From positions 967,050-1,031,049 of the forward strand of contig NZ_LMNF01000001.1 in NCBI RefSeq assembly GCF_001422485.1: 64,000 nt of DNA, given 5' to 3'. Within the stretch, counting starts at the first letter, position 1. Each line of letters starts with the position of its first letter. Below, piece after piece: positions 1-6,775 of this stretch. The notes below the pieces were generated by a model, which saw only the letters and a program-made list of their open reading frames with translations, did no database searches and had not been told where the DNA came from. Made by a program: the position numbers and the translations under genes. The DNA comes from Agreia sp. Leaf283 (GTDB lineage Bacteria; Actinomycetota; Actinomycetes; Actinomycetales; Microbacteriaceae).

Positions 1-635
1 CCGAGCCGGAGCCCGACGAGGCCCTGAACCCCTGGGGCAACGCCTGCATCGCGGTCGAGACGCCGATCTCGTCGGAGGCGCTCGGAGCGCGGCGGGCCGA
101 CCCGGCGAAGGCCCTGCACTGGAGGGTCGAGAGCGAATCGGCGGTGAACCGCTACGGCGACAGCACCGCCTACCGGCTCGCCATCCAGAACACGGCCCAG
201 CTCTACGCCCGGCCCGGCAGCGTCGTCGAGCGCAAGGCTCCCTTCGTGGCGCAGCACCTCTGGGCCAGCGCGTTCGACCCCGAGCAGCGCTTCATCGCCG
301 GCGAGTACCCCAACCAGGGCGAGCTCGGCGACGACGGCGTGCACGTGTGGCAGCAGGCCGACCGCTCGCTCGAGAACGAGAGGCTCGTGCTCTGGCCCGT
401 GCTCGGCGTGCATCACTTCCCCCGCCCGGAGCAGTGGCCGATCATGCCGGTCGACCGCATCACGCTGCGACTCGAGCCCGACGGATTCTTCGACCGCAAT
501 CCCTCGCTCGACGTGCCGCCGTCGGCGATGTCCGACCACTGCGCCGCGCCGAACGCGGAGCACGACCACGATCATGCCGGGCACGATCATGCCGGGCACG
601 ACCACCAGCAGCACGGCCACGAGGGAGGCCGCTGA
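1..635 (+). CDS. Copper amine oxidase, C-terminal part (5' truncated by window)
   Basis: The reading frame is open from base 3, so the gene begins upstream of the window. About 210 C-terminal residues are visible. They match the catalytic domain of copper/topaquinone amine oxidases, which oxidise primary amines to aldehyde, ammonia and hydrogen peroxide. Diagnostic stretches are a QHLWAS block, then PNQGE, then GVHHFPRPEQWPIMPV, which holds the last copper-ligand histidine, and a final FFDRNPSLDVPPS. After this normal family end there is an unusual tail with nine histidines in the last 26 residues, including HDHDH and a repeated AGHDH. The stop TGA overlaps the ATG of the downstream amidase, so the two are probably co-translated: an amine oxidase with an amide hydrolase. 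Confidence 0.9.
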   Translation, partial: EPEPDEALNPWGNACIAVETPISSEALGARRADPAKALHWRVESESAVNRYGDSTAYRLAIQNTAQLYARPGSVVERKAPFVAQHLWASAFDPEQRFIAGEYPNQGELGDDGVHVWQQADRSLENERLVLWPVLGVHHFPRPEQWPIMPVDRITLRLEPDGFFDRNPSLDVPPSAMSDHCAAPNAEHDHDHAGHDHAGHDHQQHGHEGGR

Positions 636-2047
636 TGTCGCACCTCGCCGACTGGAGCGCGACCCGGCTCGCGAGCTCGATCGCGTCGGGCGACGTCTCG
701 GCCGTGGAGGTGATGCGGGCCCACCTCGAGCGCATCGAGGAACGCAACCCCGACATCCGGGCCGTCGTCTCGCAGCAGCCCGACTCGGTGTCGCTGGCCG
801 CTGCGGAGGAGGCGGACCGGCGCACGGCGAGCGCGAAGGCGGCCGGCGAGCCGCTGCCGCCCCTGCACGGCCTGCCGACCGCGGTCAAAGACCTGATGGA
901 TGTCGCGGGCCTGCCCACGACGAACGGCTCGGCCGCGTTCGCCGACGCCCCGCCCGCCCAGCACGACAGCGTGCTCGCGACGCTTCTGCGGGAGGCCGGA
1001 GCGCTCATCATCGGCAAGACGAACACCCCGGAGATGGGCCAGGGCGTTCTCACGTTCAACCCCGTGTTCGGCACCACGGTCAACCCGTGGGACACGACCC
1101 GGCACGCGGGCGGATCGAGCGGCGGAGCAGCCGCGGCACTCGCAGCCCGCATGCTCCCGATCGCCGACGGCTCCGACAGCGGCGGCAGCCTGCGCTATCC
1201 GGCCGCGTTCTGCAACGTCGTCGGCGTGCGCCCGACCCCGGGCCGTGTGGCCAGCGGGCGCACCGGCAACGCCTGGACGCCGCACGGCGTCACCGGACCG
1301 ATGGCCCGTGACTCGGCCGACGCCGCGCTCTTCCTCGATGCGCTCTCGGTCGAGAAGGGCGTCTGGCCCCTGTCGTCGCTCCCCGTGCATGCGGCACGTC
1401 CCGTCGAGCTCGACGGGCTGCGCATTGCCTGGAGCGCCGACGCGGGAGGGCTGCCGATCGATCCGGATGTCGCCGCCGTGCACGCCGCGTTCGCCGAGCA
1501 ACTGGCGGGCCTCGGCGCGATCGTCGAGCCGGGGGAACCCGACTTCGCGGGCGCCGACGAGGCCTGGGAGACGATCGAGACGTTCGAGTTCTTCCTCGGC
1601 GGCCGCCACGCGGTCGATGCCGGCGCCACCGGATTCCGCCCCGACTACCTGCGCAACGTCGAGCAGGGCCGCCAGACGTCGGCGACCCAGCTCGCAGACG
1701 CCTACGAGCGGCGTACGCGGGCGTTCCGCGACACGACCGCGCTGCTCGAGCGCTACGACGTGATCGTGCTGCCCGCCACGCCGGTCGCGGCTCCGGATGC
1801 CGGGCTCGAGTGGGTGGAGACGGTCGACGGCACCCGTTTCGAGCGCTACTTCACCTGGCAGATGCTCGCGAACCGCCTGACCCTCACGGCGCATCCGGTG
1901 GTCGTCACCTCGGCCGGCTTCACCGCCGACGGGCTCCCCGTGGGCGTGCAGGTCGTCGGCCGGCACGGCCGCGAGCTGCAGCTGCTCGCGGTGACGCGGG
2001 CCATCGAGGAGGCGACGGGCTGGATCAGCCGCGCGCCGTCGTTCTGA
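635..2047 (+). CDS. Amidase signature family hydrolase
   Basis: This 470-residue protein covers a full amidase-signature enzyme that hydrolyses a C-N amide bond by a Ser-cisSer-Lys mechanism. The lysine is K85 (AVKDLMD), the glycine-serine segment GGSSGG lies at 159-164, and the nucleophile lies in SGGS (S185) followed by LRYPA. The ATG is taken because it overlaps the stop of the amine oxidase (TGATG). Longer readings of the same frame are shadows of that gene. The substrate cannot be read from sequence; linkage to an amine oxidase suggests an amide whose hydrolysis releases or follows from an amine. It is followed by a convergent GntR gene. Confidence 0.93.
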   Translation: MSHLADWSATRLASSIASGDVSAVEVMRAHLERIEERNPDIRAVVSQQPDSVSLAAAEEADRRTASAKAAGEPLPPLHGLPTAVKDLMDVAGLPTTNGSAAFADAPPAQHDSVLATLLREAGALIIGKTNTPEMGQGVLTFNPVFGTTVNPWDTTRHAGGSSGGAAAALAARMLPIADGSDSGGSLRYPAAFCNVVGVRPTPGRVASGRTGNAWTPHGVTGPMARDSADAALFLDALSVEKGVWPLSSLPVHAARPVELDGLRIAWSADAGGLPIDPDVAAVHAAFAEQLAGLGAIVEPGEPDFAGADEAWETIETFEFFLGGRHAVDAGATGFRPDYLRNVEQGRQTSATQLADAYERRTRAFRDTTALLERYDVIVLPATPVAAPDAGLEWVETVDGTRFERYFTWQMLANRLTLTAHPVVVTSAGFTADGLPVGVQVVGRHGRELQLLAVTRAIEEATGWISRAPSF

Positions 2048-2123
2048 TGGCCCGCCGCGGGGCCGGCGCCGTTGCGGTCATGCCACCGCGCGGTCCGGCC
2101 GCCCGTGGCGATTCCGCCGGTGG

Positions 2124-2816
2124 TCAGCCCGTGAAGACCGTCGACGAGCGGCGCTCGTACCAGTGAGCGAGGTGCTCTCCGGCGCGCAGCACGTGCTGGC
2201 GCATGAGGTCGGCGGCGAGCACGCCGTCGCCCGCGGCGAAGGCCTCGAGCAGCGCCTCGTGCTCGCGGAAGTTCTCCTCGCGATGGCGGGCGCTGTCGCG
2301 CAGCACGAGGGCGGAGACGTTGCGGGGGAACGCGTCGTTGATCTCGCCCAGCATGCGGGTGAGGCGCGTATTGGCCGAGGCCTCGTAGATCAGGCCGTGG
2401 AACTGGTCGTTGGCGGTGCCGTCGTGCTCGGGGGCGGCGCCCGCGGCGAGGGCGACGGAGCGCTCGTACATGGCCGTGTTCACGGCGCGCAGCTCGGCGA
2501 TGGTCGCGTCGTCGAGCCGGTCGACGGCCCGCTTCGCCGCGAGCGACTCGAGCTCGGCGCGCACCTCGTAGGCCTCGCGCACCTCCCAGGGAACGGGCAC
2601 GCGCACGACGGCGCCCCGGTTGGGCACGACCTCGATCAGTCCGCCGGTCTGCAGTTGACGCAACGCCTCGCGCACGGGGGTGCGGCTGATGCCGAACTGC
2701 GCGGCGAGATCGGCCTGGCGCAGCGGCGCACCGATCGGGATCTCGCCGGACATGATCTTTGCGCGGATGCGCGCGGCGAGATCGTCGACGAGTGCGCTGC
2801 CATCGGTTTCGGGCAC
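2124..2816 (-). CDS. GntR-family transcriptional regulator, FCD (FadR) subgroup
   Basis: A 230-residue regulator with an N-terminal winged helix (about residues 8-75, including FGISRTPVREALRQL for the recognition helix) and an all-helical FCD effector domain (about 85-215). FCD proteins usually bind small carboxylates and repress neighbouring catabolic genes. The gene faces left; its upstream region holds the perfect palindrome CTGTCAGACAG at 2865-2875 and an ATTGGATCCAAT site at 2946-2957. Copies of the second site lie before the operons at 3668, 6776 and 15118/14967, so this protein is the natural candidate for their common regulator. The pairing is inference; a TetR gene at 15905 is the main competitor. 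Confidence 0.92.
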   Translation of the reverse strand: MPETDGSALVDDLAARIRAKIMSGEIPIGAPLRQADLAAQFGISRTPVREALRQLQTGGLIEVVPNRGAVVRVPVPWEVREAYEVRAELESLAAKRAVDRLDDATIAELRAVNTAMYERSVALAAGAAPEHDGTANDQFHGLIYEASANTRLTRMLGEINDAFPRNVSALVLRDSARHREENFREHEALLEAFAAGDGVLAADLMRQHVLRAGEHLAHWYERRSSTVFTG

Positions 2817-2864
2817 GTGGTGACCCTCTCTGGTCTGTCGGTCGGAACCGTTCGGTACCCCATG

Positions 2865-2875
2865 CTGTCAGACAG
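2865..2875. promoter_or_regulatory. Palindrome CTGTCAGACAG upstream of the GntR gene
   Basis: Perfect 11-bp palindrome (odd centre) about 50 bp before the GntR start, inside a longer imperfect dyad that begins CGGTACCCCATG and ends GGATACCG. The size and position fit autoregulation by a FadR-type protein. Confidence 0.45.
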
Positions 2876-2945
2876 TGGATACCGTAGGTCCCGAGCCGGG
2901 TTAGGCATTCGGAGAAACGGATGTTCAGGATCCGTCGACCTTGTG

Positions 2946-2957
2946 ATTGGATCCAAT
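2946..2957. promoter_or_regulatory. Candidate operator ATTGGATCCAAT, copy 1
   Basis: Perfect 12-bp palindrome in the divergent region between the GntR gene (leftward) and the small membrane protein gene at 3015 (rightward). Near-identical sites at 3590, 6658 and 15050 all lie in promoter regions. Confidence 0.6.
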
Positions 2958-3014
2958 TATGGGCCCTGATGTACTCGCAGTGATAGGTCGGCCCCGTCGT
3001 GTCTCGGATTCGCG

Positions 3015-3566
3015 ATGACGGGCCTCTTCGTCGTCGTTGTCGCCGCCGGCCTCGCGTCCCTGACCTTGGCGATCATCGGCAGGCGGCACAGCGGACGCGT
3101 CGCACCGGTGCTCGACTGCGTCATGCTCGCTGCCATGGTCGACGTTCACGTGTCAGCGCTGGGTGCGGTTCCCGCTCCGCTGTGGTCGCTTCTGCTGGTC
3201 GGATGCGCGATGGCGAGCGCCTTCACGGGCCGGATGCGCGGCTCGCGCCACGCGGGTGCGGCCGCCGCGCACCTCCACTCGTCCGGCATGCTGCTGGGCG
3301 CCGTCCTCGTTCTGCTGGTCGGGGCCGCCGCGCCCGACGCGGCCGCGCTCGCGGGCCCCGGCGCATCCGGAATCGTGCACGCGCACGGAGCCGTGCCGTC
3401 GTCGGCCCTCGTCGTGGCGGTCGCCGGGGCCGTGGCCGCGTACTCGGCGGCGGTGGTGTGGGTCGTGCTGCGCCGACCGGGTCGCGTCGAGGCGGCGCGC
3501 TGTCTGGCATCGCTCGCCGGGCTGCTCGCCATGGCCGCGATGGTCGTGCTGCCCGCGCTGAACTGA
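3015..3566 (+). CDS. Small integral membrane protein, function unknown
   Basis: A 183-residue protein made almost entirely of hydrophobic segments: one at the N-terminus (TGLFVVVVAAGLASLTLAI), others near 35-65 and 88-110, and two in the last 60 residues. There are about five predicted membrane spans, with a few His and Met residues between them. No catalytic motif was recognised. It resembles the many short actinobacterial multi-pass proteins of unknown function. It lies between two operator copies, so it may be expressed with the flanking catabolic genes, though nothing shows a role in them. No strong ribosome site precedes the chosen ATG. Confidence 0.6.
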   Translation: MTGLFVVVVAAGLASLTLAIIGRRHSGRVAPVLDCVMLAAMVDVHVSALGAVPAPLWSLLLVGCAMASAFTGRMRGSRHAGAAAAHLHSSGMLLGAVLVLLVGAAAPDAAALAGPGASGIVHAHGAVPSSALVVAVAGAVAAYSAAVVWVVLRRPGRVEAARCLASLAGLLAMAAMVVLPALN

Positions 3567-3589
3567 CGATGCGAGACGGAGAGTTCAGT

Positions 3590-3622
3590 ATTGGATCCAA
3601 TTGTGATTGAATCGGATGTAAT
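3590..3622. promoter_or_regulatory. Candidate operator ATTGGATCCAAT, copy 2, with a second degenerate site
   Basis: ATTGGATCCAATT at 3590-3602 is followed directly by a second, weaker dyad ATTGAATCGGATGTAAT (3606-3622). Both lie 45-80 bp before the amidohydrolase at 3668, a normal operator position. The paired strong-plus-weak arrangement recurs at 6637-6670 and 15029-15061. Confidence 0.65.
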
Positions 3623-3667
3623 TACCGCGCGCCGTTCGTACCGCGCCGAGAAGCCAGGAGACGCCGC

Positions 3668-4429
3668 ATGATCATCGATGCCTACAACACCACCCAGGAT
3701 CGCCGAGGCCGCAGCGACTACCTCAGCGGAGTCCGGCCCGGCGAGAAGCTGCCGGAGTACACGCCCTTCGACGTGCGGCGCATCCTCGACCGCATGGATG
3801 CCGCCGGCGTCGACAAGGCGATGGTCTGTTCGCTCGCGCAGGGCATCGAGAACGACTTCCTGATCGATCTCGTCGCCCAGCATCCCGACCGGCTCTTCGG
3901 CTTCGGCCAGGTCATGCCGCAGTGGGACAACGCCACCGACGAGATCCGCCGCTTCGCCGAGGCGGGCCTGGTGGGTCTCAAGCTGCACCCGAGCATGCAC
4001 GGCTACCACGTGGCCGACCACGGCCTGCTCGACCCGCTGTTCGAGGTCTGCGCCGAGCTAGGCCTGCCCGTGCTGATCAACGCCCTGGACGACGCGTTCT
4101 GCGCACCGTTCGCCATCGAGGAGATCGCGAAGGGGCATCCGACCGTGCCCACGATCATCGCCCACATGGGCGCCGTGTGGAACGTGCCCGAGGCCATCAT
4201 CGTGGCCGAGCGCAATCCGCACATCTACCTCGAGACCTCGGCGACGCTCATGTCCGACGTGAAGCGCGCCTATGCCCGGCTTGGTGCCGAGAAGATCCTG
4301 CTGGGCTCGGAGTGGCCGGGCAGCGACTTCGACCTCGAGCGCATGAAGATCGCGAAGGCCGTTCCCGACGAGGCCGACCGCGCCCTCATCGAGGGGGGAA
4401 ACATGGCCCGCATCATGGGCTGGTCGTGA
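3668..4429 (+). CDS. Amidohydrolase-related (Amidohydro_2) protein with altered metal-ligand motifs
   Basis: A 253-residue TIM-barrel protein of the amidohydrolase-2 group, which includes decarboxylases and lactone hydrolases. The fold is recognisable from GLKLHPSMHG, TIIAHMGAVWNVPEA, LETSATLMSDV and ILLGSEWPGSDF. The usual metal ligands are altered: the N-terminal DxHxH reads DAYNT, the strand normally VLIHAG reads VLINALDD, and the terminal GSDWP reads GSEWP. Only the LKLHP and IAHMG histidines remain. It may be metal-free, use another ligand set, or have lost activity. Its stop overlaps the next gene's GTG, and it heads a three-gene operon behind operator copy 2. Confidence 0.82.
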   Translation: MIIDAYNTTQDRRGRSDYLSGVRPGEKLPEYTPFDVRRILDRMDAAGVDKAMVCSLAQGIENDFLIDLVAQHPDRLFGFGQVMPQWDNATDEIRRFAEAGLVGLKLHPSMHGYHVADHGLLDPLFEVCAELGLPVLINALDDAFCAPFAIEEIAKGHPTVPTIIAHMGAVWNVPEAIIVAERNPHIYLETSATLMSDVKRAYARLGAEKILLGSEWPGSDFDLERMKIAKAVPDEADRALIEGGNMARIMGWS

Positions 4430-4881
4430 CCGGGTCGAACCGGCCCGTGCTCGACGGGCCTCCGGCCGGCATGGGCGACGACGACCGCGAACTGCTCGCG
4501 GTCGCACTCGAGATTCTGGATGCCCGCTACCTCGTCGGCGTGCACGAGGTCGCCGCGGCGCTCCGGCTCGCAGACGGTCGCATCGCGACGGGCCTGCACG
4601 TCGAGGCGACGGCGGGCCGCGCATCGGTGTGCGCCGAGTCGGCGGCGCTGAGCGCGGCGGTCATCGCGGGCTCGCCAGTGGTGTCGGTCGTCGGCGTGCT
4701 GCGCCGACCGGGCGGCAGTCGGCACATCATCGAGCCGTGCGGCGTGTGCGCCGAACTCCTCGCCGATCACGCGCCCGACGCATCCGTCTGGGTCGCGGTC
4801 GGCGACGAATTCGCCCCTGTGGGCGTGCACGAGCTGCTTCCGTTCCGCCGCCGCCGGGTGGGTCGCGAGGTTCGGCCATGA
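4426..4881 (+). CDS. Cytidine deaminase-like zinc hydrolase
   Basis: A 151-residue protein of the cytidine deaminase fold. It keeps both zinc motifs: CAES (standing for H/C-A-E, with the proton-shuttle Glu) and PCGVC (PCxxC). The family deaminates cytidine or related amino-heterocycles, and some members act on drugs such as blasticidin. The GTG at 4426 is chosen because it forms a GTGA overlap with the previous stop; ATG 4471 is the alternative and leaves a core of about 136 residues, near the family norm. The stop overlaps the next ATG (ATGA). Its place between two amidohydrolase-type genes suggests deamination within the same catabolic route rather than pyrimidine salvage. Confidence 0.82.
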   Translation: MTGSNRPVLDGPPAGMGDDDRELLAVALEILDARYLVGVHEVAAALRLADGRIATGLHVEATAGRASVCAESAALSAAVIAGSPVVSVVGVLRRPGGSRHIIEPCGVCAELLADHAPDASVWVAVGDEFAPVGVHELLPFRRRRVGREVRP

Positions 4882-6248
4882 CGGCGGCCGCCACTGCCCG
4901 GCTGATCGTCGCCACCATCCGCACGATGAACGACGAGCGGCCCGAGGCCGAGGCGATGCTGATCGACGGCGAGCGCATCGCGGCGATCGGCTTGCTCGAC
5001 GAGGTGCGCGCGGCGGCTCCCGCGGGCGCGATCGAGGAGCGGTTCGAGGGTGTCATCGTGCCCGGCTTCATCGACGCGCACTCGCACATGCAGCGGGCGG
5101 GGTTGAAGGCTCTTCAGCTGCTCGACGACGGCGCGGCTGCCGCGACCTTCTCGGCGGTGATGCTCGCCGACGGCGACGCAGATCCGGATGCCCCGGATTG
5201 GCTCGGCGACACGCCCCCGCGTCTCGAGGATCGGCTCGCCGCCCTCGCTCGGGTGCAGCCCCTTCTGCACGCGATGGGATTCACCGGCGTCGTCGACCCG
5301 GCCGTGACCGTCGACGAGCTCGCCGGCTACCGCGAGGCCCACCGCCGGTCGCAGCTGACCCTGCGCGTGGTGGCTATGCCGTGGCCGCAGCTCGGATCGG
5401 AGAAGGTGCCCGACGTCGACGCCGCGCTGCGCGTTCTCGACGGCATCGCGGGCGCGACCGGCGACGGCGACGACCGCCTGCGGCTCGGCCCGATCAAGGT
5501 CTACTACGACGGAGAGGGCATGAAGGGCCAGGCGCTGCTCGAGCGACCATGGGCGTCTGGCGATCATGGCGTTCAGCGCCTTTCTGCCGACGAGTTCGCG
5601 CGTCTCGCTTCTGCTTGTGTCGAGCGCGGTTGGGGCCTCGGGGTGCACGCCGTCGGCAGCAGGGCGGTCGAGCAGGTGCTCGACGGGCTCGAGGCCGCGG
5701 CGCCTCCCTCTGTTCTCGGCCCGCTGCGCTGCCAGCTGATCCACGCATATCTCGAGCCGAGCGTCGAGAGCATGCGCCGCGCCGCCCGGCTCGGAGTCAT
5801 CGCGTCGCTGCAGCCATCCATCGCCTGGAACAACGCGCGAGGTCTGGCCGAGCGCCTCGGCGACCGCGCATCCTCGGTCAACCCGACGCGGGCGTGGTTC
5901 GACGCGGGAACCACGGTCGCCATGGGAAGCGACGCCCCCTACTTTCCGTTCGACCCTCGCGAGCTCGTCTCGACCGCCGTCGAGCGGCGGATGCGCGGGC
6001 TGGATGTCCCGCTCGGCCCGGATCAGGCGATCACGGTTCTCGAGGCGGTGCGCGCGTACACGCGCGGCGCGGCGTACGCGGCCTTCTCCGAGGACCGCTG
6101 CGGAATGCTGCGCGAGGGATTCCTCGCCGACTGGGTGCTGCTCGACGTGGACCCGACCACGTGCTCGGCGTCGGAGTTCGCCGCGTCGCGCGTGCTGCGC
6201 ACGGAGGTGGGCGGGGCTCCCGTGCACCAGCTCCCGCCCGCCCACTGA
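4878..6248 (+). CDS. Amidohydrolase (YtcJ/Amidohydro_3-like)
   Basis: A 456-residue metal-dependent amidohydrolase with a small beta-sandwich formed by both termini around a TIM barrel. Visible ligands are HSH in GFIDAHSHMQRAG (about residues 63-75), HAVGSRAVEQVL, LIHAYLEP and the catalytic aspartate in MGSDAPYFPFDP. The C-terminal LREGFLADWVLLDVDP is the usual sandwich-closing segment. The start overlaps the preceding stop by ATGA. Members hydrolyse cyclic amides, amidines or N-formyl groups; the exact substrate is unknown. It closes the 3668-6248 operon and is followed by a 500-bp repeat-rich gap. Confidence 0.9.
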   Translation: MTAAATARLIVATIRTMNDERPEAEAMLIDGERIAAIGLLDEVRAAAPAGAIEERFEGVIVPGFIDAHSHMQRAGLKALQLLDDGAAAATFSAVMLADGDADPDAPDWLGDTPPRLEDRLAALARVQPLLHAMGFTGVVDPAVTVDELAGYREAHRRSQLTLRVVAMPWPQLGSEKVPDVDAALRVLDGIAGATGDGDDRLRLGPIKVYYDGEGMKGQALLERPWASGDHGVQRLSADEFARLASACVERGWGLGVHAVGSRAVEQVLDGLEAAAPPSVLGPLRCQLIHAYLEPSVESMRRAARLGVIASLQPSIAWNNARGLAERLGDRASSVNPTRAWFDAGTTVAMGSDAPYFPFDPRELVSTAVERRMRGLDVPLGPDQAITVLEAVRAYTRGAAYAAFSEDRCGMLREGFLADWVLLDVDPTTCSASEFAASRVLRTEVGGAPVHQLPPAH

Positions 6249-6275
6249 CGGAACTCCCGCGCGAGAGGACCAGCG

Positions 6276-6340
6276 GAACGGGAGGAGATGAGCGCATCCG
6301 ACGCGAATACTGCGTCGGTGTGGCGTATCTCCTCCCGTTC
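6276..6340. repeat. Nested palindrome N1
   Basis: Outer arms GAACGGGAGGAGAT (6276-6289) and its exact complement (6327-6340) enclose inner arms CCGACGC/GCGTCGG (6298-6304, 6312-6318). It lies just after the amidohydrolase stop and may also act as a bidirectional stem-loop, but no U-run follows. Confidence 0.75.
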
Positions 6341-6348
6341 GCCACGTT

Positions 6349-6407
6349 GGGCGGAGGAATCGAGCTACCGGCCGCCTATGCGTCCCGGTATGCAGGAATC
6401 TCCGCCC
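6349..6407. repeat. Nested palindrome N2
   Basis: Outer arms GGGCGGAG (6349-6356)/CTCCGCCC (6400-6407) and inner arms TACCGG (6366-6371)/CCGGTA (6385-6390). It sits 8 bp from N1 and forms a two-element block with it. Confidence 0.7.
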
Positions 6408-6454
6408 GGGATGGTCTCGATACGGCCGCGGGCGGCCTCCTCGACCAGCGCAAT
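6408..6454. repeat. R-family repeat (GGTCTCGATACG...CTCGACCAGCG) between the two palindrome blocks
   Basis: The sequence GGTCTCGATACGGCCGC through CCTCGACCAGCG is internally palindromic (GGCCGC/GCGGCC). Relatives occur at 13587-13627 (degenerate), 38973-39011, 59791-59893 and 63531-63580. Confidence 0.7.
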
Positions 6455-6582
6455 GGGCGGAGATGAGCACATCCGACGCGAATACTGCGTCGGTCTGGCG
6501 TATCTCCTCCCGTTCGCCAGGTTGGGCGGAGATTTCGAGCCACCGGCCGTCTATGCCTCCCGGTAGGCAGGAATCTCCGCCC
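6455..6582. repeat. Second copy of the N1+N2 palindrome block
   Basis: A near-copy of 6281-6407. The first dyad has arms GGGCGGAGAT (6455-6464)/ATCTCCTCCC (6502-6511), with one mismatch, and identical inner CCGACGC/GCGTCGG. The second dyad has perfect arms GGGCGGAGATT (6524-6534)/AATCTCCGCCC (6572-6582) and inner ACCGG/CCGGT. Differences between copies lie mostly in the stems. No gene is seen in the whole 6249-6775 gap. Confidence 0.75.
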
Positions 6583-6636
6583 GGGGTCAGCGGTACGCGG
6601 GAAAATCTCCGGGTTTTGTAATCCCCTCGAAACATT

Positions 6637-6670
6637 ATTGGATGCGTATCGCACTAGATTGGATCCAAGT
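6637..6670. promoter_or_regulatory. Candidate operator ATTGGATCCAA, copy 3, with a second half-site
   Basis: ATTGGATCCAAGT at 6658-6670 is preceded by ATTGGATGCGTAT at 6637-6649, about one to two helical turns away. It lies 106 bp before the transporter operon start at 6776. Confidence 0.62.
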
Positions 6671-6775
6671 TGAGAGACCGGCTTCCGATTCGCCTGCGCG
6701 AAGACGGTGCGCCTGCGGCCTCGACCACACATTCTGCACCCGACGCACCACCGACATCCTTTGGAGGACAGCACC

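Noticed and set aside
587-1966. 459-residue minus-strand frame across the amidase
   Set aside because: It is composed of Arg/Gly/Ala-rich shadow sequence with no known motif, opposite a clear amidase.
3418-3600. Minus-strand frames of 125 and 291 residues overlapping the small membrane gene
   Set aside because: They are Arg-rich shadows; the plus-strand frame has coherent membrane segments.
4767-6635. 622-residue minus-strand frame across the amidohydrolase
   Set aside because: It lies opposite a convincing metal hydrolase and extends into repeats; no protein motif.
6249-6775. CRISPR-like array
   Set aside because: There are only two long units, each palindromic and different in length from direct repeats; no spacers and no cas genes.
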